NCBI GenBank assembly: GCA_963556695.1
Contig: CAUWAG010000003.1
Coordinates: 8,680,001 to 8,744,000 of the forward strand
DNA length: 64,000 bases
Direction: 5' to 3'
Source of the DNA: Anthostomella pinea
Lineage: Eukaryota > Ascomycota > Sordariomycetes > Xylariales > Xylariaceae
Shown here: in pieces, positions 32,045 to 44,878 of the stretch
How positions within the stretch are numbered: position 1 is the first letter of the stretch
How the letters are laid out: each line of letters begins with the position of its first letter
Translations under genes and position numbers: made by a program
Notes under the pieces: generated by a model
What the model saw: only the letters and a program-made list of their open reading frames with translations
The model's database searches: none
What the model was told of the DNA's origin: nothing

Positions 32045-33653
32045 ATGATTCCCAGGCCACCTCCTCAGATTCAGCAGAAGATCACCAGAAATCCTAGCAG
32101 CCGGCCACATGTAAGCTGGCATGTCGCTGAGTCTCGACAAGAGACCGGTACTGAGTGAAGTTGCAGGTGATAATTGCCGGGGCGGGGCTTGGTGGCTTGG
32201 GTGCCGCCATTGCCATACTCCTCGCTGGCCACGACGTGACCATCCTGGAGAGCGCCGCCACTATTGGCGAGATAGGAGCCGGCATCCAAGTCCTACCCAA
32301 CTCCTCACGGATCCTCATCTCCTGGGGCCTCCACGACCGGCTGGCAAAGCACGCAACAACGCCGCGATACTGCAACATGATTGGGTGGAAAAGAAACCAC
32401 CTCTCAAGGATGGACTTCCACGCCTACGGTGAGGTCCTGGGAACCCCGTTCTGGGACTTTCATCGCACCGACCTGCATCAATGCCTGCTGGACAGGGTTC
32501 TCGAGCTGGGTGTGAAGGTCCAGGTCATGTCTCGAGTCGATACCGATGAATGCGCTCCCGACGGACTCGGTGCAACCGCCGTGCTGAGTGATGGCAGGAG
32601 GTTGGCGGCAGACCTGGTTGTTGGAGCCGACGGCATTTCTTCCAAACTAAGGGAAGTCCTGCTCGGCCGACCCGACCCGCCAGTGCCAACGGGCGATCTT
32701 GCGTATAGGCTGCTGATCGATGCCAAGGATATGCTGGCAGATCCTGAACTTCGGCCGTTCATCCAGGACCCCCAGGTCAAATACTGGATGGGCAAGGGCT
32801 GTCACGCCGTCAACTACGTCTTGAGGGGCGGGCAGCTGTTCAATATGGTCCTGCTTGTGCCCGACGACATGCCGGCCTCGGCAATGACGGTAGACGGGAA
32901 CATCGAGGAAATGAAGGCTTTATTCGAGAAGTGGGATCCGACGATACCCAAGACCTTGGACCTCTGCCGCTCGGTACAGAAGTGGAAACTGTGTATTCGC
33001 CCGACACTGGAGAAATGGACCCATGATTCGGGTTGCTTTACACTATTAGGAGATGCAGTCCGTGAGTAGTCTTTGACTTGCGCTTTTTTCTTCGTCGAGT
33101 ATGGAGTCTGCCAATGCACTGTTCTCCAACCCGCCCTACGAGATGGCCAAGACGAGACATGTCACAGCCTATAATGCTTTCTGCATAAAACTAAATCTCG
33201 CTGTCCAGACGCAACCCTGCCGTACCTTGCCAGCGGATGCGGAATGGCATTAGAGGACGGGGCAGCGCTTGGCCTCTGCCTCGCCAAGCTTACCGACAAG
33301 TCGCGCGAGCAGAAGGCCAGGGCCCTCAGCGTCTACGAGGAATGCCGCCGAGAGAGGACAGAAAATGTTGTGGCAGAGGGAGTTGCCAGCAGTACTTGTA
33401 TCATATCGACGACGGCGAGGAGCAGAGGCTGAGGGACCGAAAACTGAAGAGGTTTGAAGAAATTGATACCCAGTGGCTCAGGAGCCCCGGAGAAATGATA
33501 CAGGCCAAGGGCCATGAAGAGTCTGGCGAGGACCCTTTGCCTTGGCGTTTCCATGGAGTTGGGAATTGGCTGTTGACGTATGACGTTGAAGAGGATGTGG
33601 AAAGGTGTTGGTCGCGGACCGGACAAGACAGAAGTACAAGGTCTGGACTATGA
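32045..33653 (+). CDS. FAD-dependent monooxygenase (salicylate-hydroxylase-like), one frame break
   Basis: Flavoprotein aromatic hydroxylase of the class A (UbiH/salicylate hydroxylase) family, using NAD(P)H and O2; substrate unknown. Proposed exons are 32045-32110 (tentative, 22 codons), 32167-33061 and 33209-33653. VIIAGAGLGGLGAAIAILLA is the FAD Rossmann motif, LVVGADGISSKLRE the DG motif, and FTLLGDAV|HATLPYLASGCGMALEDG the GD motif, rejoined across a 147-nt intron. After RTENVVAEG the frame ends at an early stop. The family sequence continues (QQYLYHIDDGEEQRLRDRK) one base out of register from 33378-33380 (GGG) to the stop at 33653. One missing G there would explain it. Without the tentative first exon no ATG precedes the FAD motif. 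Either a recent pseudogene or a sequence error. Confidence 0.78.
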
Positions 33654-34354
33654 CAGATCAGGGAAGAAGATCGGCAGGTTTAACCTCGTGTATACATACA
33701 CAAGTACGTACGTACATCAGTCCATATGCCTTCAGATCCGTCTCCTTTTCTCGAGACGCTTTCGGGGTAGGTTAGTTGATACGAGACCATACTCCATGTT
33801 GCCTCTGATAGCACCATGCACGTCGCAACTCCCCAACAACAGTAAGTACACGCTGACGGTATCTCAAATTTCCATGATCTCCAACACGATGAAGACAATG
33901 CGAAGCCCCAACAATGCTCTGGACGCGGATACTCGGGTGCCAGAGCAAGCATGTCTATACATACCTCGTTGGTTGTTTTTATAAATCAATCATGATTATC
34001 TTGAGTTTAAGCTTTCTAGTGACGGCTGATGACTTAGACCCAGAAGCTTTGTAAAGTCCCAGCTGAGCATATAGTTTCATTATCTGATGTTTGTCGGAAC
34101 CTGGCCGACTCGACACTTGCGGGCTCCTTTGTCGGTCACGCCAATCAGCTCAAGCTCGACCTCTTGAGTTGCGCTACAGGGCCATGTTACCGCTTCCGGG
34201 TATTACATAGTAATCTTTATTGCTGAGCTCGAAATAAGGGGGGTTGGTTCATAGCCACAGGCTTACAGCTTGTTATATTGCAGGCCAGATGTGAAATTCG
34301 GGTCGCTATCAAAGCTAGTACAATATTTGCTAGAATTCCTTGAAACGAGTCCAT
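33654..34354. other. Intergenic, no gene seen
   Basis: 700 bp between two plus-strand genes, GC lower than the genes. No supported features. Confidence 0.5.
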
Positions 34355-36875
34355 ATGGCTTCAGCACCTTCGCAACCGCCAGCCAGGCCCCTATCGCATT
34401 GGGCCGAGCGTTTTGGAACTATCGATGGCCACTCCATTCTGAGCCAGCCCGACCAAGTCCACTCGGGAAGGGCGGCCGAGCACCCTCGCTTGGACCCGAA
34501 ATACTATGACGCCCGGCCTAAGCCAATTGAATATTCATGGCCCGCTAGCAATGTCGAGCTCGACAGATTCTTTTACAGTGAGGCGTGGCAGCGGCAACGA
34601 CTCTCGGGCCCCAGGTCGTGGGAGTGTGCGCCGCTGAACAGTACCCTCTCCTTCTCTGTCAGAGAACACGCTGGCCAGCAGGTCATCATCTCAGGCGGCC
34701 ATCGACCGGTGGATGTGGGCAAGGAAGACGATCTTATGAGCTTTTTTGATTCGGAAAGGTTCGATATTGACGAGACGACGTGGCTTTCATGTTTCCAGAG
34801 GACCCGACGGTACGAAATGCGACAGCTGAATACCGTGACGGGAAGTTGGTGGACCGTGGACAATCCTCAGATCTGGGACGTGCTGAGTGTCTCGCTTGAA
34901 CTGGCCAACAGGATCTTGAGGGCACTGATCACGGACAGACACGATTGGATCGAGACCCTCCTGTACGGTCGTCTGGCTTTTTGTGGAAGGACTGGGATTC
35001 GACACCCCCTTTTGATGAGGCGCGGATCCTCCTATCTTACGATGCCGAAGATAAAATGTGTGCGCGCCTGAAGAGGAAATTTGAGATGGGCTTTAGAAAA
35101 ACATGAGCGAGCAGGAGTGGGTCGATAGAATCAACTATCTCACGAGCGCCCACCGGTGGTCATTCATGGAGGCGGCCGAAACGGAGGGGCTCGGTGCGAC
35201 TTGGATGGCATCGCAATTGGACTACCAGCCCGCCCAGTACAAGGACCCAGGGGGGACAGGGCTAGACTGTCGAAAATAAATATCGAAGGCCTGCAACCGC
35301 TGATAGACGACAGCATCACCGTTGCCAAATGGTGCAGTATCTACTTTAATCTGGCCGTAACGGTAAGTCGAGATCGCAACTCGGGCCTGGTCTGTACTGT
35401 ACTGACGCGGGTGGCTGCAGATGCTGCACGAGCTGATGCACAAGATATTGGATAGTCGATACCATGATAGTAGCACCTATGCCAAATACACAGTGAGTGT
35501 CGTGGACACGAAAGAGCCGGTAAGTTGCTACTGCTCGTGGACTGTACATAGTCCCTAGACAACTCCCAACGTGACGCTCTAAACTCAGCCAGTTTGTCGA
35601 CTTTGAAGTCGTTAGAGAGATCGGGGATTCGTTCGAAAACGCGGTATTTGGAGGGTTGCTCGGCGCGAAGCCGGAAGGGGCGCCCATGGTGATGAGACTC
35701 TCGGATTGGCCAAACAGGTCAAACACCCAGGACCGTTTGCGTCTCCCGTTCGACCTTCCTTGTTTCCAGAAGGGGTCCAAGCTCGTAATTTCTCTGGTGC
35801 CTGCGATGTATGCCTCAAAGCTGCTGTCTCGCGAGTTCTGGAACGACACTAAGACGCCCAACAAGAGCAGTGATCTCTTCCAGATGCCAAAGGGCATGAT
35901 TAAGATGAGAGCAACCAACAATAGCACCGGCTGCGACTATAATGGCATCACCATCGATGAGGTCAGTAGCCGTAATTCCTGATCTTAGCCCCAAGAGCAT
36001 GGTCTATGAGAGGACACATGGACAGAGGGAAGTACTGACCGGGAATCATGCGATAGGATATGGCAAAGAAGGGCCCCTACGGCCCCATTGTGCAGAAGTG
36101 GCAGGGGCGGCAGCAGAGGTGGGAGCAGTTTCGCAGACACTGGTACCCGAAAGCTCATCAGGCCTGGGTGGAGAGCCCGTGGAGTGATGTAGACGCTCAC
36201 GAAGCCATCGACAAGTTCAGCACAGGGTTTGCAAAGAAAGACGAGGCGCGGTGCGCGGAAGCTGCACAACCTCTCACGAACCGAGTTCCTTGGAACGAGA
36301 GAGTCAAATATCTCAACTCTCCCCCCTTCCCCGGAAAGGCCGGGCGTCAAGCGCCGTGGCTATTCCATTGTATTGGTGAGTGTCTCCAGGCCCCTCTATC
36401 TTGTCTGCGTGTAAGATACGGGGCTGATTTGCACGCCCTAGGGCTGCTCATGAGGGCGGCACTGCCCATCAGAAGCCGCACTATGTCCGAGGATAGAGTA
36501 TGGGCGATCAGCGATGTATTTTATAGCTCGGCAAATGTCAACAACGCAATAAATTCTGGGGGCAAAGTTGTATTTCCGGGGAGTATAGGGACCGACCATA
36601 CCGCTACCTCCGCTTACACCATCGAGGTCCCGGTAGGGCCGGGAGGAATGGTGTGGAACAACACCCCAATGGAATGGTTGAATCTGGCAGAGCAGACATT
36701 AGCTGACGTGAGGGCGCGGAACTGCGAGGTGTCGAGTTCATGGGTTGCGGCCTTGTCAGACGCGCTGAAGAGAACCCGAACGGATCTCGCCCGGGGAGGG
36801 CGTGATGGGACTAAATGGGCAACCTTCTGGCCCTTCGTGATACCAGACTACCTCCCTGATGATTGGACGACCTAG
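34355..36875 (+). CDS. Unnamed five-exon protein with HELMH zincin-like motif, three frame breaks in exon 1
   Basis: Exons: 34355-35362, 35421-35519, 35593-35961, 36057-36375 and 36442-36875; the four introns (58, 73, 95 and 66 nt) splice in phase. About 743 residues if frame is kept. Exon 2 begins MLHELMHKILDSRYHD, an HExxH zinc-binding motif. About 30-40 residues later come VDFEVVREIGDSFENAVFGG, whose acidic residues could supply the third ligand, as in zincin metallopeptidases. N-terminal blocks include IDETTWLSCFQRTRRYE and WTVDNPQIWDVLSV. No signal peptide or membrane segment. Exon 1 changes frame three times, each at a homopolymer (T5 34978-34982, A5 35097-35101, G6 35250-35255), each consistent with one missing base. 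I recognise no named domain; peptidase function is inferred from the motif alone. Confidence 0.7.
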
Positions 36876-37810
36876 CCCTGCTGCCATATTCGTGCTCACA
36901 CAGGGCACCACTGCTGGGAACGACCTGTCCGTCTGGACGAATGACGCAGCTGGGAAGTGCACATATACTCTATAGCCCCAATCCGTACGTAAAGCAATGT
37001 GAATTATGATGATCAAAACATCCAATCGCACGGCCTGGAGTGGAGTTGACGACGCGTCCTTGGGAAACGATGACCTTAACATAGGAATCTGTTCCTGTTG
37101 GCGTTCTTTGCGGCATTTCTGAGCAGAGCGAGCCAGGGGAGTGGCCTCCGCAGATGACGTGAAAAGTCGAGACATGTGAATGCCCACCGCAAGAGACGGA
37201 GACCATGCTTGTCTGAGGTGGAAAGTGACCTTCTAGTTTGCCATCAAGATTCAAAACAATGCACAAGTCTGTCGCCGGCCGCGTACTTCGGAGCCGGGCT
37301 GGAGATCTTACCCGACCAGAACCTTCCTCTTCTTCCCCATGACGGCAATGAGGAAAGAGCGTAGAGATCAGACGAACCTTCATGAAGTGTGACACGAAAC
37401 GACACGAAAAAAGAACCAGACTGGGCGAATGCACACCTCACACGAGGTTGATGGTGAAGGAAGTCGTATAATCCCGCCCACAGAGCTTCACCAGATTTAT
37501 CTATCAAGCAAAACGTATCTGTACAGCGACGACGTGCATGTTTGCCTGTTCTAGTCGCATCGAGTACATCGTTAGAATATTATCATGCGTCTCTCACATA
37601 CAGGTAGTCGCAAGTCGGTGCGTGTCTACGTTGAAGTTACAGGTTTGCAGGACTCCAAGCTGGCAGGTTGGGTTGGTATCCTCCCAAAAGGGGTAGAGGG
37701 GGTAGGTACTAGGCTGCTAGGTAGGCACGTAGGGTACTGCTACAGGGCTGCTGGCAGTGGGGTGGGCGTGCCAGGTGGGGCCTTGCACTATGGGGGTGCT
37801 TTACCTTAGC
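36876..37810. other. Intergenic, no gene seen
   Basis: Short ORFs only. Ends at an abrupt fall in GC at about 37811. Confidence 0.5.
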
Positions 37811-39605
37811 GTCGTTACAATGCTCCCATAAGCCGTGAAAATATTGCTTATTTAAATTACTAGCTTAAAATCGGATACGATTTTCATATTAAGCTTTTTA
37901 AATTAAAAGGGGTAATAATACACTTTATTAGTAAGAAATATAAGAAAATTTGAAAACGTATATAAGATTAAGCAAAAAAACGCCTACTAAATTACTTTAA
38001 GTAAAATAAATATTAAGAAGCGAGAAATTTAAAAAGATTTAACTAAATAAGCTATATATATCTAGTTTAGTTTAAAATAACCGTACTTTTCTTAAAAAGT
38101 ATAAAAATTTAAATAATATAATTTTAATAAGTGTTACGAATCCGTAAATGTATTAGAAGGATACAAGGACGCTTATTGGCTATTAACGTATAACGAACTC
38201 TGATTGAAGAAAAAGAAAGATCTAGAGATGCACCCAAATTGGTGGGCAGCTAGATGTGCGCAGTCGTCCCCCACCAGACCCACCAGGGCATGGATCAAGC
38301 TGTCATCCGATCAGTCACGTGCTAAGTCACGTGACCCAGGGACCATAGGGACCATCACTAGACCTGATGGATGGTGGATAGAACCATCACAATAAGCAGT
38401 AAATTGTCCGTTTAATAAATGATTATAGTTTAGCTGTTAAAACGGCTTAATTTTCAAAGCTGTTAACTAAAACCGTATAATTAAATAAAACTAAATATTA
38501 TATAAGTTCAAAGTTAAAAAAAGCCTTTGTAAAATATTTTAATACGGTAATTACGAATAAATATACGAATAAATTTTTAATATTATTTACAATCAAGATA
38601 ACTTGTTATGATACTATAATCAATATTTATTTTACTTTCTGACTTTTTAAAAAAAAAAATTTAAACCGTTCTTATTTTTATTTTTATTTACTAATAATAA
38701 TCCCCCAGCCTTTAATTTGAAAACATTAAAGTTAATTCTTTTATTCATTTTTTTATAAATATTTAATAGTTTTATATAATAATCATATCGTTTAATATAA
38801 GCGAATAAATATATAATAATAAACCTATTATATTATTTTATCGTTTAAAATAAATTTATACAAAATAAGCTTGTTTAATAAATGATTATAACGAGACTAT
38901 TTAAAACGTAAGTACTTTGTTTTTATTTATTTAGAATGCATTATATTATAATAATATGCGATAAAGAAAATAATAATAAACACTTATTTAAGCCTTATAG
39001 TAAGAAAAACTTTTATATTATTATTATTATTTAAAAATAGAGCACATTTTTATTAATAGAGCAATACAAATAATAATCGATTTTAATAATCATAACTATA
39101 AAGTAACCTGTTAATATCATTCAAATAATATAAAGAATCTTGAAAACTATATATTAGTTAATATAGAAATATAATACAACTTTGAATATAATAAAATGTA
39201 TTTTAATGTGAATAATATTAATTAAGTTAAAAAAATATTTCAAACCTACGTTACGAATTTCTAATATTTGTTGGATCAAAGGTACGTCTAAAAGGCACCT
39301 TGACAGGTAGACAATGGAACCTAGTTGTTCGTCCCAATCCAGCCCCCTCTGGCACAAAACTGCCACAATCGCACAAAGACACTTTGGACAGACAGTATAC
39401 ACACACAAACACTTCATTCTGACAATTGGCTCAAATCTGACAATATTAAGTTTTAATTAAGCCTGAGTTTAGTTTGTTTCTTTTAATCTTGAAACATATA
39501 ACATATATCGCAATTTGTGAAATAAAATAATTCTACGCTTTTTATTTTATAAATGAATATATCGATTATAGAAAGAATTATTAAGCTTAAAAATATTACA
39601 TAAAG

Positions 39606-39809
39606 TGTTGGATCTATGCAATTCCAGCCTGCAAACCATCTATACCAAGACCCACATGTATGATTAGATAAGAGATTAGATACCGGATTGCGAGGTTACT
39701 TAGCCAGACCTTCAGGTCTAGCTAGACCTCCCAATCCAACCATCAGCAACATCATAACCTTGACCCCATACTCGAGTATTATGATTGATCGTTCAAGCCT
39801 GTTCCAACA
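39606..39809 (+). repeat. LTR-like element copy 1 (204 bp) with 5-bp target duplication
   Basis: Begins TGTTGGA and ends TCCAACA, inverted termini of the TG...CA type. It is flanked by TAAAG on both sides (39601-39605 and 39810-39814). Size, termini and 5-bp duplication fit a solo LTR. An internal imperfect palindrome of about 53 bp (39685-39737) can form a hairpin. It is about 200 bp, shorter than the usual minimum for RIP, and keeps normal base composition inside AT-rich surroundings. Confidence 0.75.
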
Positions 39810-41042
39810 TAAAGTTTATATTAATATGTTTTAAAAACTAACGCTTAAAATTACGAAGTAAATACGCGTTAAAAAAAAAGCTTACAAAAGCTAAGAAACC
39901 CAATTTTTTTTTAAACTTTTATCAAAATATATTAAAAAGACATAACTTGCTTACGTAAATAAGGCTTATTTTACTTATTAAAGTTAAAAGCGGGTTAAAG
40001 TAGAAAAAAGACAATAAAAATAAGAACTATAGTATAAATTTCTTTTTATTAGTTTTATTATATGTTTATTATACTTATCAACCTTAATATTATAAGAACT
40101 AAAATTTATAGAATTAATATCATAATTTTTTAATATTTCTTATTATATATATAACCACTGAGTAAATGTATATGTAAAGCTTTATTAATATTAACTTATA
40201 AAGTACTTTTTAAAAGATATAAATATTAAGAATTTTATAATTAAAGATATATACAAAGTAAAATTTTTATTTTTAATAACAATATACTTACGATTAAAAT
40301 TTTGAAAATTTAACTAAATATGAATATTAAAAAGACTTTATAAAAAACTATAACAATAAAAATTAAAATATTTGAAACAAATACGATATTAAAACCAAAA
40401 ACGCATTTAAAGCTAGGCCTACCCTTACGTTTATAACTTTTACAACTCTTATAAAAGAAATGGATATAAAATCTAGCCTTATAAAGATATCGATTAAAAG
40501 ACAAGTTAGAATAATTTAATCCAGAGTTTTTGCTAAGGTCTTATTCTTTTAATTTTAAAGTTATAAAGTAAAATTAAAAGAGTACGATGTGATTAACTTG
40601 TTTATAGATTTAAGCCTTTTATATATATAATATAAAGGTTTTAAGACATATATCTTTAAATTATAAAAAATATTTGGCTTATTTCAGTTAAATCTTGAAA
40701 TACCGTTATAAAGCTTAAAAAACTGCTTAATACGGTTAATATATTAAAGCTTAATAGCTAAAAAGTAATATCATTATTCGAAATATGCACGCAGTTTACT
40801 AGCTTTAAAGCAAATAAATTACTTACTTTTTACGTTTTTTTCTTTAAATAACAGGTACTAATACAAATATTATACCGATTAAAAGACTTTTCTTTTTAAT
40901 CCCGGTAAATATCATTATATAAATAATATCGTTAAAACTTATTAAAATCATATATTTTCATACATCTACTTTTATTATTAACTTAATCAAAACTTGATAT
41001 TTAATATAATAAATAAAATCGATTTATAGCATATTGGGTTAG

Positions 41043-41244
41043 TGTTGGATCCATGTAATTCCACAGTCAAACCATCTATACAGAACCCATATATATGATT
41101 AGATAAGAGATTAGATACCGGATTGTGAGGTCACTTAGCCAGACCTGCAGGTCTAGCTAGACTTCACAATCCAACCATCAGCAACATCATGATCTTGACC
41201 CAATACTCGAGTATTATGATTGATCGTTCAAGCCTGTTCCCACA
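41043..41244 (+). repeat. LTR-like element copy 2 (202 bp)
   Basis: Direct repeat of 39606-39809 with scattered substitutions and small indels. Begins TGTTGGATCC, ends TTCCCACA. The internal palindrome at 41120-41172 (arms GGATTGTGAGGTC and its near complement) is better preserved than in copy 1. No clear target duplication (GTTAG left, ATTGA right). The 1.23 kb between the copies could be the interior of one element, or two solo insertions. Confidence 0.72.
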
Positions 41245-42753
41245 ATTGACCTATTTAACTTTTTATATAACTTTGAATAAATAAATAATACATAATTAAA
41301 AAAGCCCGTATGATCTTTTGAAAATAAGCTTTTATCTTTTCAACTTTAATAACATAATATATATATTGATTAATCATTTAATATAATTATTACAAATTAT
41401 ATAATTAGTTAACCTTTATCTAAAATAACGCTCAAATTTTTAAATTTTTTAATATTGATTATAATTAAGAAATTAGTAAATATTTTTTATATATATAAGT
41501 AGTTTATAATATTTTTATTGAAGAAATTATGTTTTAATTAATGATAATATGTACGACAAATACTTGAAATATCAACATAAATGAATCAAAGATTATATCG
41601 ACTCCGATAAAATTAAAATCTTTAAAAATCACGATTAACCAAAAAAATTAAAGTAATAAGTAATAAAATATTCGAATATATATCTTGAAATAAATAAATA
41701 TAACTTTTCACGTTTATTACATGCTTTCATATTAATTATATTACTTTTATATAAATACGATTTGTAATGAACCGTAGAAAAATTAATAAACAAGTATTAA
41801 AAAATCGCACGTTATTTAAAAAGTTTTAATAACTTTTTAATATAATACCGAGCGCTTAAAAAATCTATAATTATAAAAAATATAACGATTGAAAGCTTTT
41901 TAAAGTCATAAATATAAGCTTAACTTTCAATTGAAACGATATAAAATCTATTATAATATATATACATTGAATAATAAATAGTCAGCTTCTTTAATATATT
42001 AAACTATAGTTAATTATTATAAAAAGTTGTAAACTTAAATTTATTAACTTATAACGGTAACTAATAACTCCGTTTAAATTAAAATCTTTTTAATATAGAT
42101 TAAAATAATGTTAAAAAACCTGGTTCGATTTTAAAAAATAACCCTGGCGTGATTTTTCAAATTAAATCGTTAACGTTTAATAAAACGAAATAATAAATAA
42201 AAATAACGTATGATTACACGCGTTAAAAACTAAAGCTAATAATATTAAACTTATATAAATTTTAACTAATAAATATTTAATAAATAAACTTAAGAAACTA
42301 TTTGAACGATTAAAATTTGAAAAGTTCTTTAAATCATTAAAAATAAAGCCTTTAATTAATATTATATCGAGCGATGTTCCGAAGTTAAATAATTATACTT
42401 AACGTTAAAAAAACGTATAGAAATGAATTTTTATATAAGTATAATAACGGCTATTAAATATTTATATTGGATTATAATAAATAGTTAAAATATTAACTTT
42501 AAAGTAATAAATAAAACATTATTAATTAATAATTAATGTATAAGCAAATTCTTATATTTTAATACATATATAGTATTAAATTTCATTCCGCAGTTCGATA
42601 AATGATTACGTAATTAATTTACTTTAATTTTAACCTTATATTAAACCTTAAATTATAATGAATATAACTGCTCAAAACTAGATTTAAAACGTGTTATGAG
42701 TAAAATAAATAAAATTTATTGAAATATATAATACTATATAGTATTGAAATCTC

Positions 42754-42787
42754 ATACGATACGATAGGATATGATACGATACGATAC
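42754..42787 (+). repeat. GATAC-type microsatellite at AT-block edge
   Basis: Imperfect tandem ATACGAT/GATAC units exactly at the transition from AT-rich DNA to the PDX2 3' region. Confidence 0.7.
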
Positions 42788-42884
42788 TAAGTACGAATAC
42801 GATTCGTATTTTTTGCAACCCTGCTCGTGTGCCTCAGCTGCGATCTCTCTTGGTTTTACCTGGTCTACCCGAAGGTGTATCCTG

Positions 42885-43716
42885 CTATCTGTATGCTGCC
42901 GCAACCTGCGCCAGCCACCACGCGTGGATGCGCGTGTCATCTGTCAGCTCCGGGTGGAAGCTGGTACCGAACACGTTCCCTTGCCTCAACGCGACGATGT
43001 CGCCCGCTCCTCCAGGGGACACTGGGAGCGCATCCCCGACCGCAGCTTTCCTGTTCGACGCGTGCCGTCCCGGAAGGATGGCCAGTACCTCGACCTTGGC
43101 CGCAGTCGCAGGTGGCTTCTGACTGCCAGCAATGCTGCCCTCAAGCCTTTCGCCGATCGACTTAACGTTGTCCGTGAGCATCTCGTCGACCACGGGTGCG
43201 CGAATAAAGACGGCTGGGAACGGTGCCGCTTGCGAAGAACTTTGCGAAAGGAACGGCAGGTCCAGGTCGGTCACGAAGCTCTCCATCTGCCGGCCGAAGT
43301 GGTTGCGGTGCACCTTGACATTCAGTCCCCCGATCAGCTCCTGGCCGCCTCTCTTGGTGGCGCTGGCTTGTTCCGACAGGAAGATGAGCCCAGCACATGT
43401 GCCCCATGTCGGCTTCCTACTGATCCTGCATCAACGAATCAGCGGGAGGTCTTCGAGTGGGACGGCATCCCGGGTGCACTCACTTGACGAACTCGCGCAA
43501 GGGCTCTATTAACCCCGACTGCGCTGCCACGAGCGACAGAGTAGTGCTCTCGCCTCCGGGTATGACGAGGGCGTCGCATACCGCTAGCTGTGCCGGCGTC
43601 CGCACCTCGGTGAAGTCGAAGTGCACATCTGCAGCCGAGGAATCTGCTGCCTTCCGCAGAGAGCTGAGGTGCTCCGAGAACCCCCCTTGAAGTGAAAGCA
43701 CGCCCACTGTTACCAT
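42885..43716 (-). CDS. pdx2: Pyridoxal 5'-phosphate synthase glutaminase subunit (PdxT/SNO family)
   Basis: Class I glutamine amidotransferase that hydrolyses glutamine and passes ammonia to the PDX1 synthase for de novo vitamin B6 synthesis in the cytosol. Two exons, 43716-43484 and 43425-42885, with a 58-nt intron in phase; 257 residues. VGVLSLQGGFSEH opens the fold, IPGGESTT follows, and the nucleophile is Cys88 in PTWGTCAGLIFL, just after the splice. GGLNVKVHRNHFGRQ.ESF is typical. The other two triad residues are His235 and Glu237 in TSFHPELTDD. The middle has a fungal-type insert. Divergent from PDX1 across 767 bp, so the two subunits are probably co-regulated. Its 3' end lies about 125 bp from the AT-saturated block. 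Confidence 0.95.
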
Positions 43717-44483
43717 GTTCGCGGTGCGGTGCGGTGCTGTGCTGTGCTGTGGGAAAGACGGGTTTTAACCGTTCCTCCAGTGCCAGTGCCAATCTTCACT
43801 ATCCTCCTCGCTGGTGGCTCGATGACAACGGTCACTCACAGGCCGCCAAGTTAAGGCGTGTTGGTTGGATGTCAAGCTGCAAGGAACCGGCCAGAGTCAA
43901 GAGGCATCTGGGCCACGCGCGCGGGTTGCCTCGGTCTCTAAAAGGAAGTAAGCTTAAGCTGTCATCGGCAAAAGCGGAACTGGTCGATACTGCAGGTGGC
44001 ATTGGCGACCGAGTTCGGCGGCACAGTATGCGTCATGACACGAACTAACCGCCTACCACCTGCACCTGCACCTGCGATATGTGTGCAAACTTTTTCGACG
44101 TGCTCCAATCTTGCCGCGCTCGCTGATCACCGCTGATCCGGAGGGCACGAATGACTTAGGTAATGTACGGGGAACTTCCATCCCACTGGGGGAACTTTCC
44201 CCATCCCACTGGGGCCGATTGACGGTGTCGAGTCATCCACATATCAAGGTTGGCCCAGAGGACCCTTGAAGCAGAGGAGGCAACCGGACTGGAAACATAT
44301 TCGCCGCCATTCTTGCAGGCAAACATACACGACAACTTACAACCCTACTTAACAAACTTCTACTCATTGCCTCGAGCTATCTAGAGAAACGTCCATACCA
44401 TCCTCGCCGTTCCCATTGACCCCGTCGACCCCGTTGACGTTCCGCAAAATTAGCAAAAGAGACACAGTCAAGAGCCAGGAATC
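43717..44483. promoter_or_regulatory. Shared divergent promoter region of PDX2 and PDX1
   Basis: 767 bp between two start codons on opposite strands, with no gene of its own. It contains a GCGGT/GCTGT repeat (43721-43751) near PDX2, two copies of CATCCCACTGGGG about 27 bp apart around 44180-44220, and a pyrimidine-rich PDX1 leader. Co-regulation is inferred from the layout. Confidence 0.65.
43721..43751 (+). repeat. GCGGT/GCTGT microsatellite
   Basis: Six tandem pentamers, three GCGGT-like then three GCTGT-like, immediately upstream of the PDX2 start codon, in its leader. Confidence 0.8.
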
Positions 44484-44844
44484 ATGACGAACAACGACGC
44501 TGGCAGCTCCATAGCTGCTCCCGCAGCGGCATCCAGCAATGGCACCGCCTCCACCTCCGCGAACAAGGACAACAAGACTCCCTTCACCGTCAAGGCCGGA
44601 CTAGCACAGATGCTCAAGGGCGGTGTCATCATGGACGTGACAGACGCAGCCCAGGCGCGCATCGCCGAGGACGCCGGTGCCTGCGCAGTCATGGCCCTGG
44701 AGCGCGTGCCAGCCGACATCAGGGCCGAGGGCGGCGTGGTGCGCATGTCGGACCCGGGCAAGATCAAGGAGATACAGGAGGCCGTCACGATTCCCGTCAT
44801 GGCCAAGGCGCGTATCGGCCACTTCGTCGAGTGCCAGATCCTCG

Positions 44845-44878
<34 letters not shown>

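Larger units (their letters stand above)
37811..42760. repeat. AT-saturated block, probable RIP-mutated repeats
   Basis: Nearly 5 kb dominated by A and T, with hardly any open frames longer than 60 codons, against GC-rich genes on both sides. The edges are sharp (about 37811 and 42760). This is the pattern of transposon DNA destroyed by RIP in Pezizomycotina. Four islands of normal base composition remain at about 38130-38400, 39250-39440, 39606-39809 and 41043-41244. The last two are copies of one LTR-like element. No protein remnant could be recognised in the AT-rich part. Confidence 0.85.

Noticed and set aside
37811..42760. Centromere core
   Set aside because: AT content would fit, but 5 kb is small for a Pezizomycotina centromere and normal genes lie immediately on both sides.
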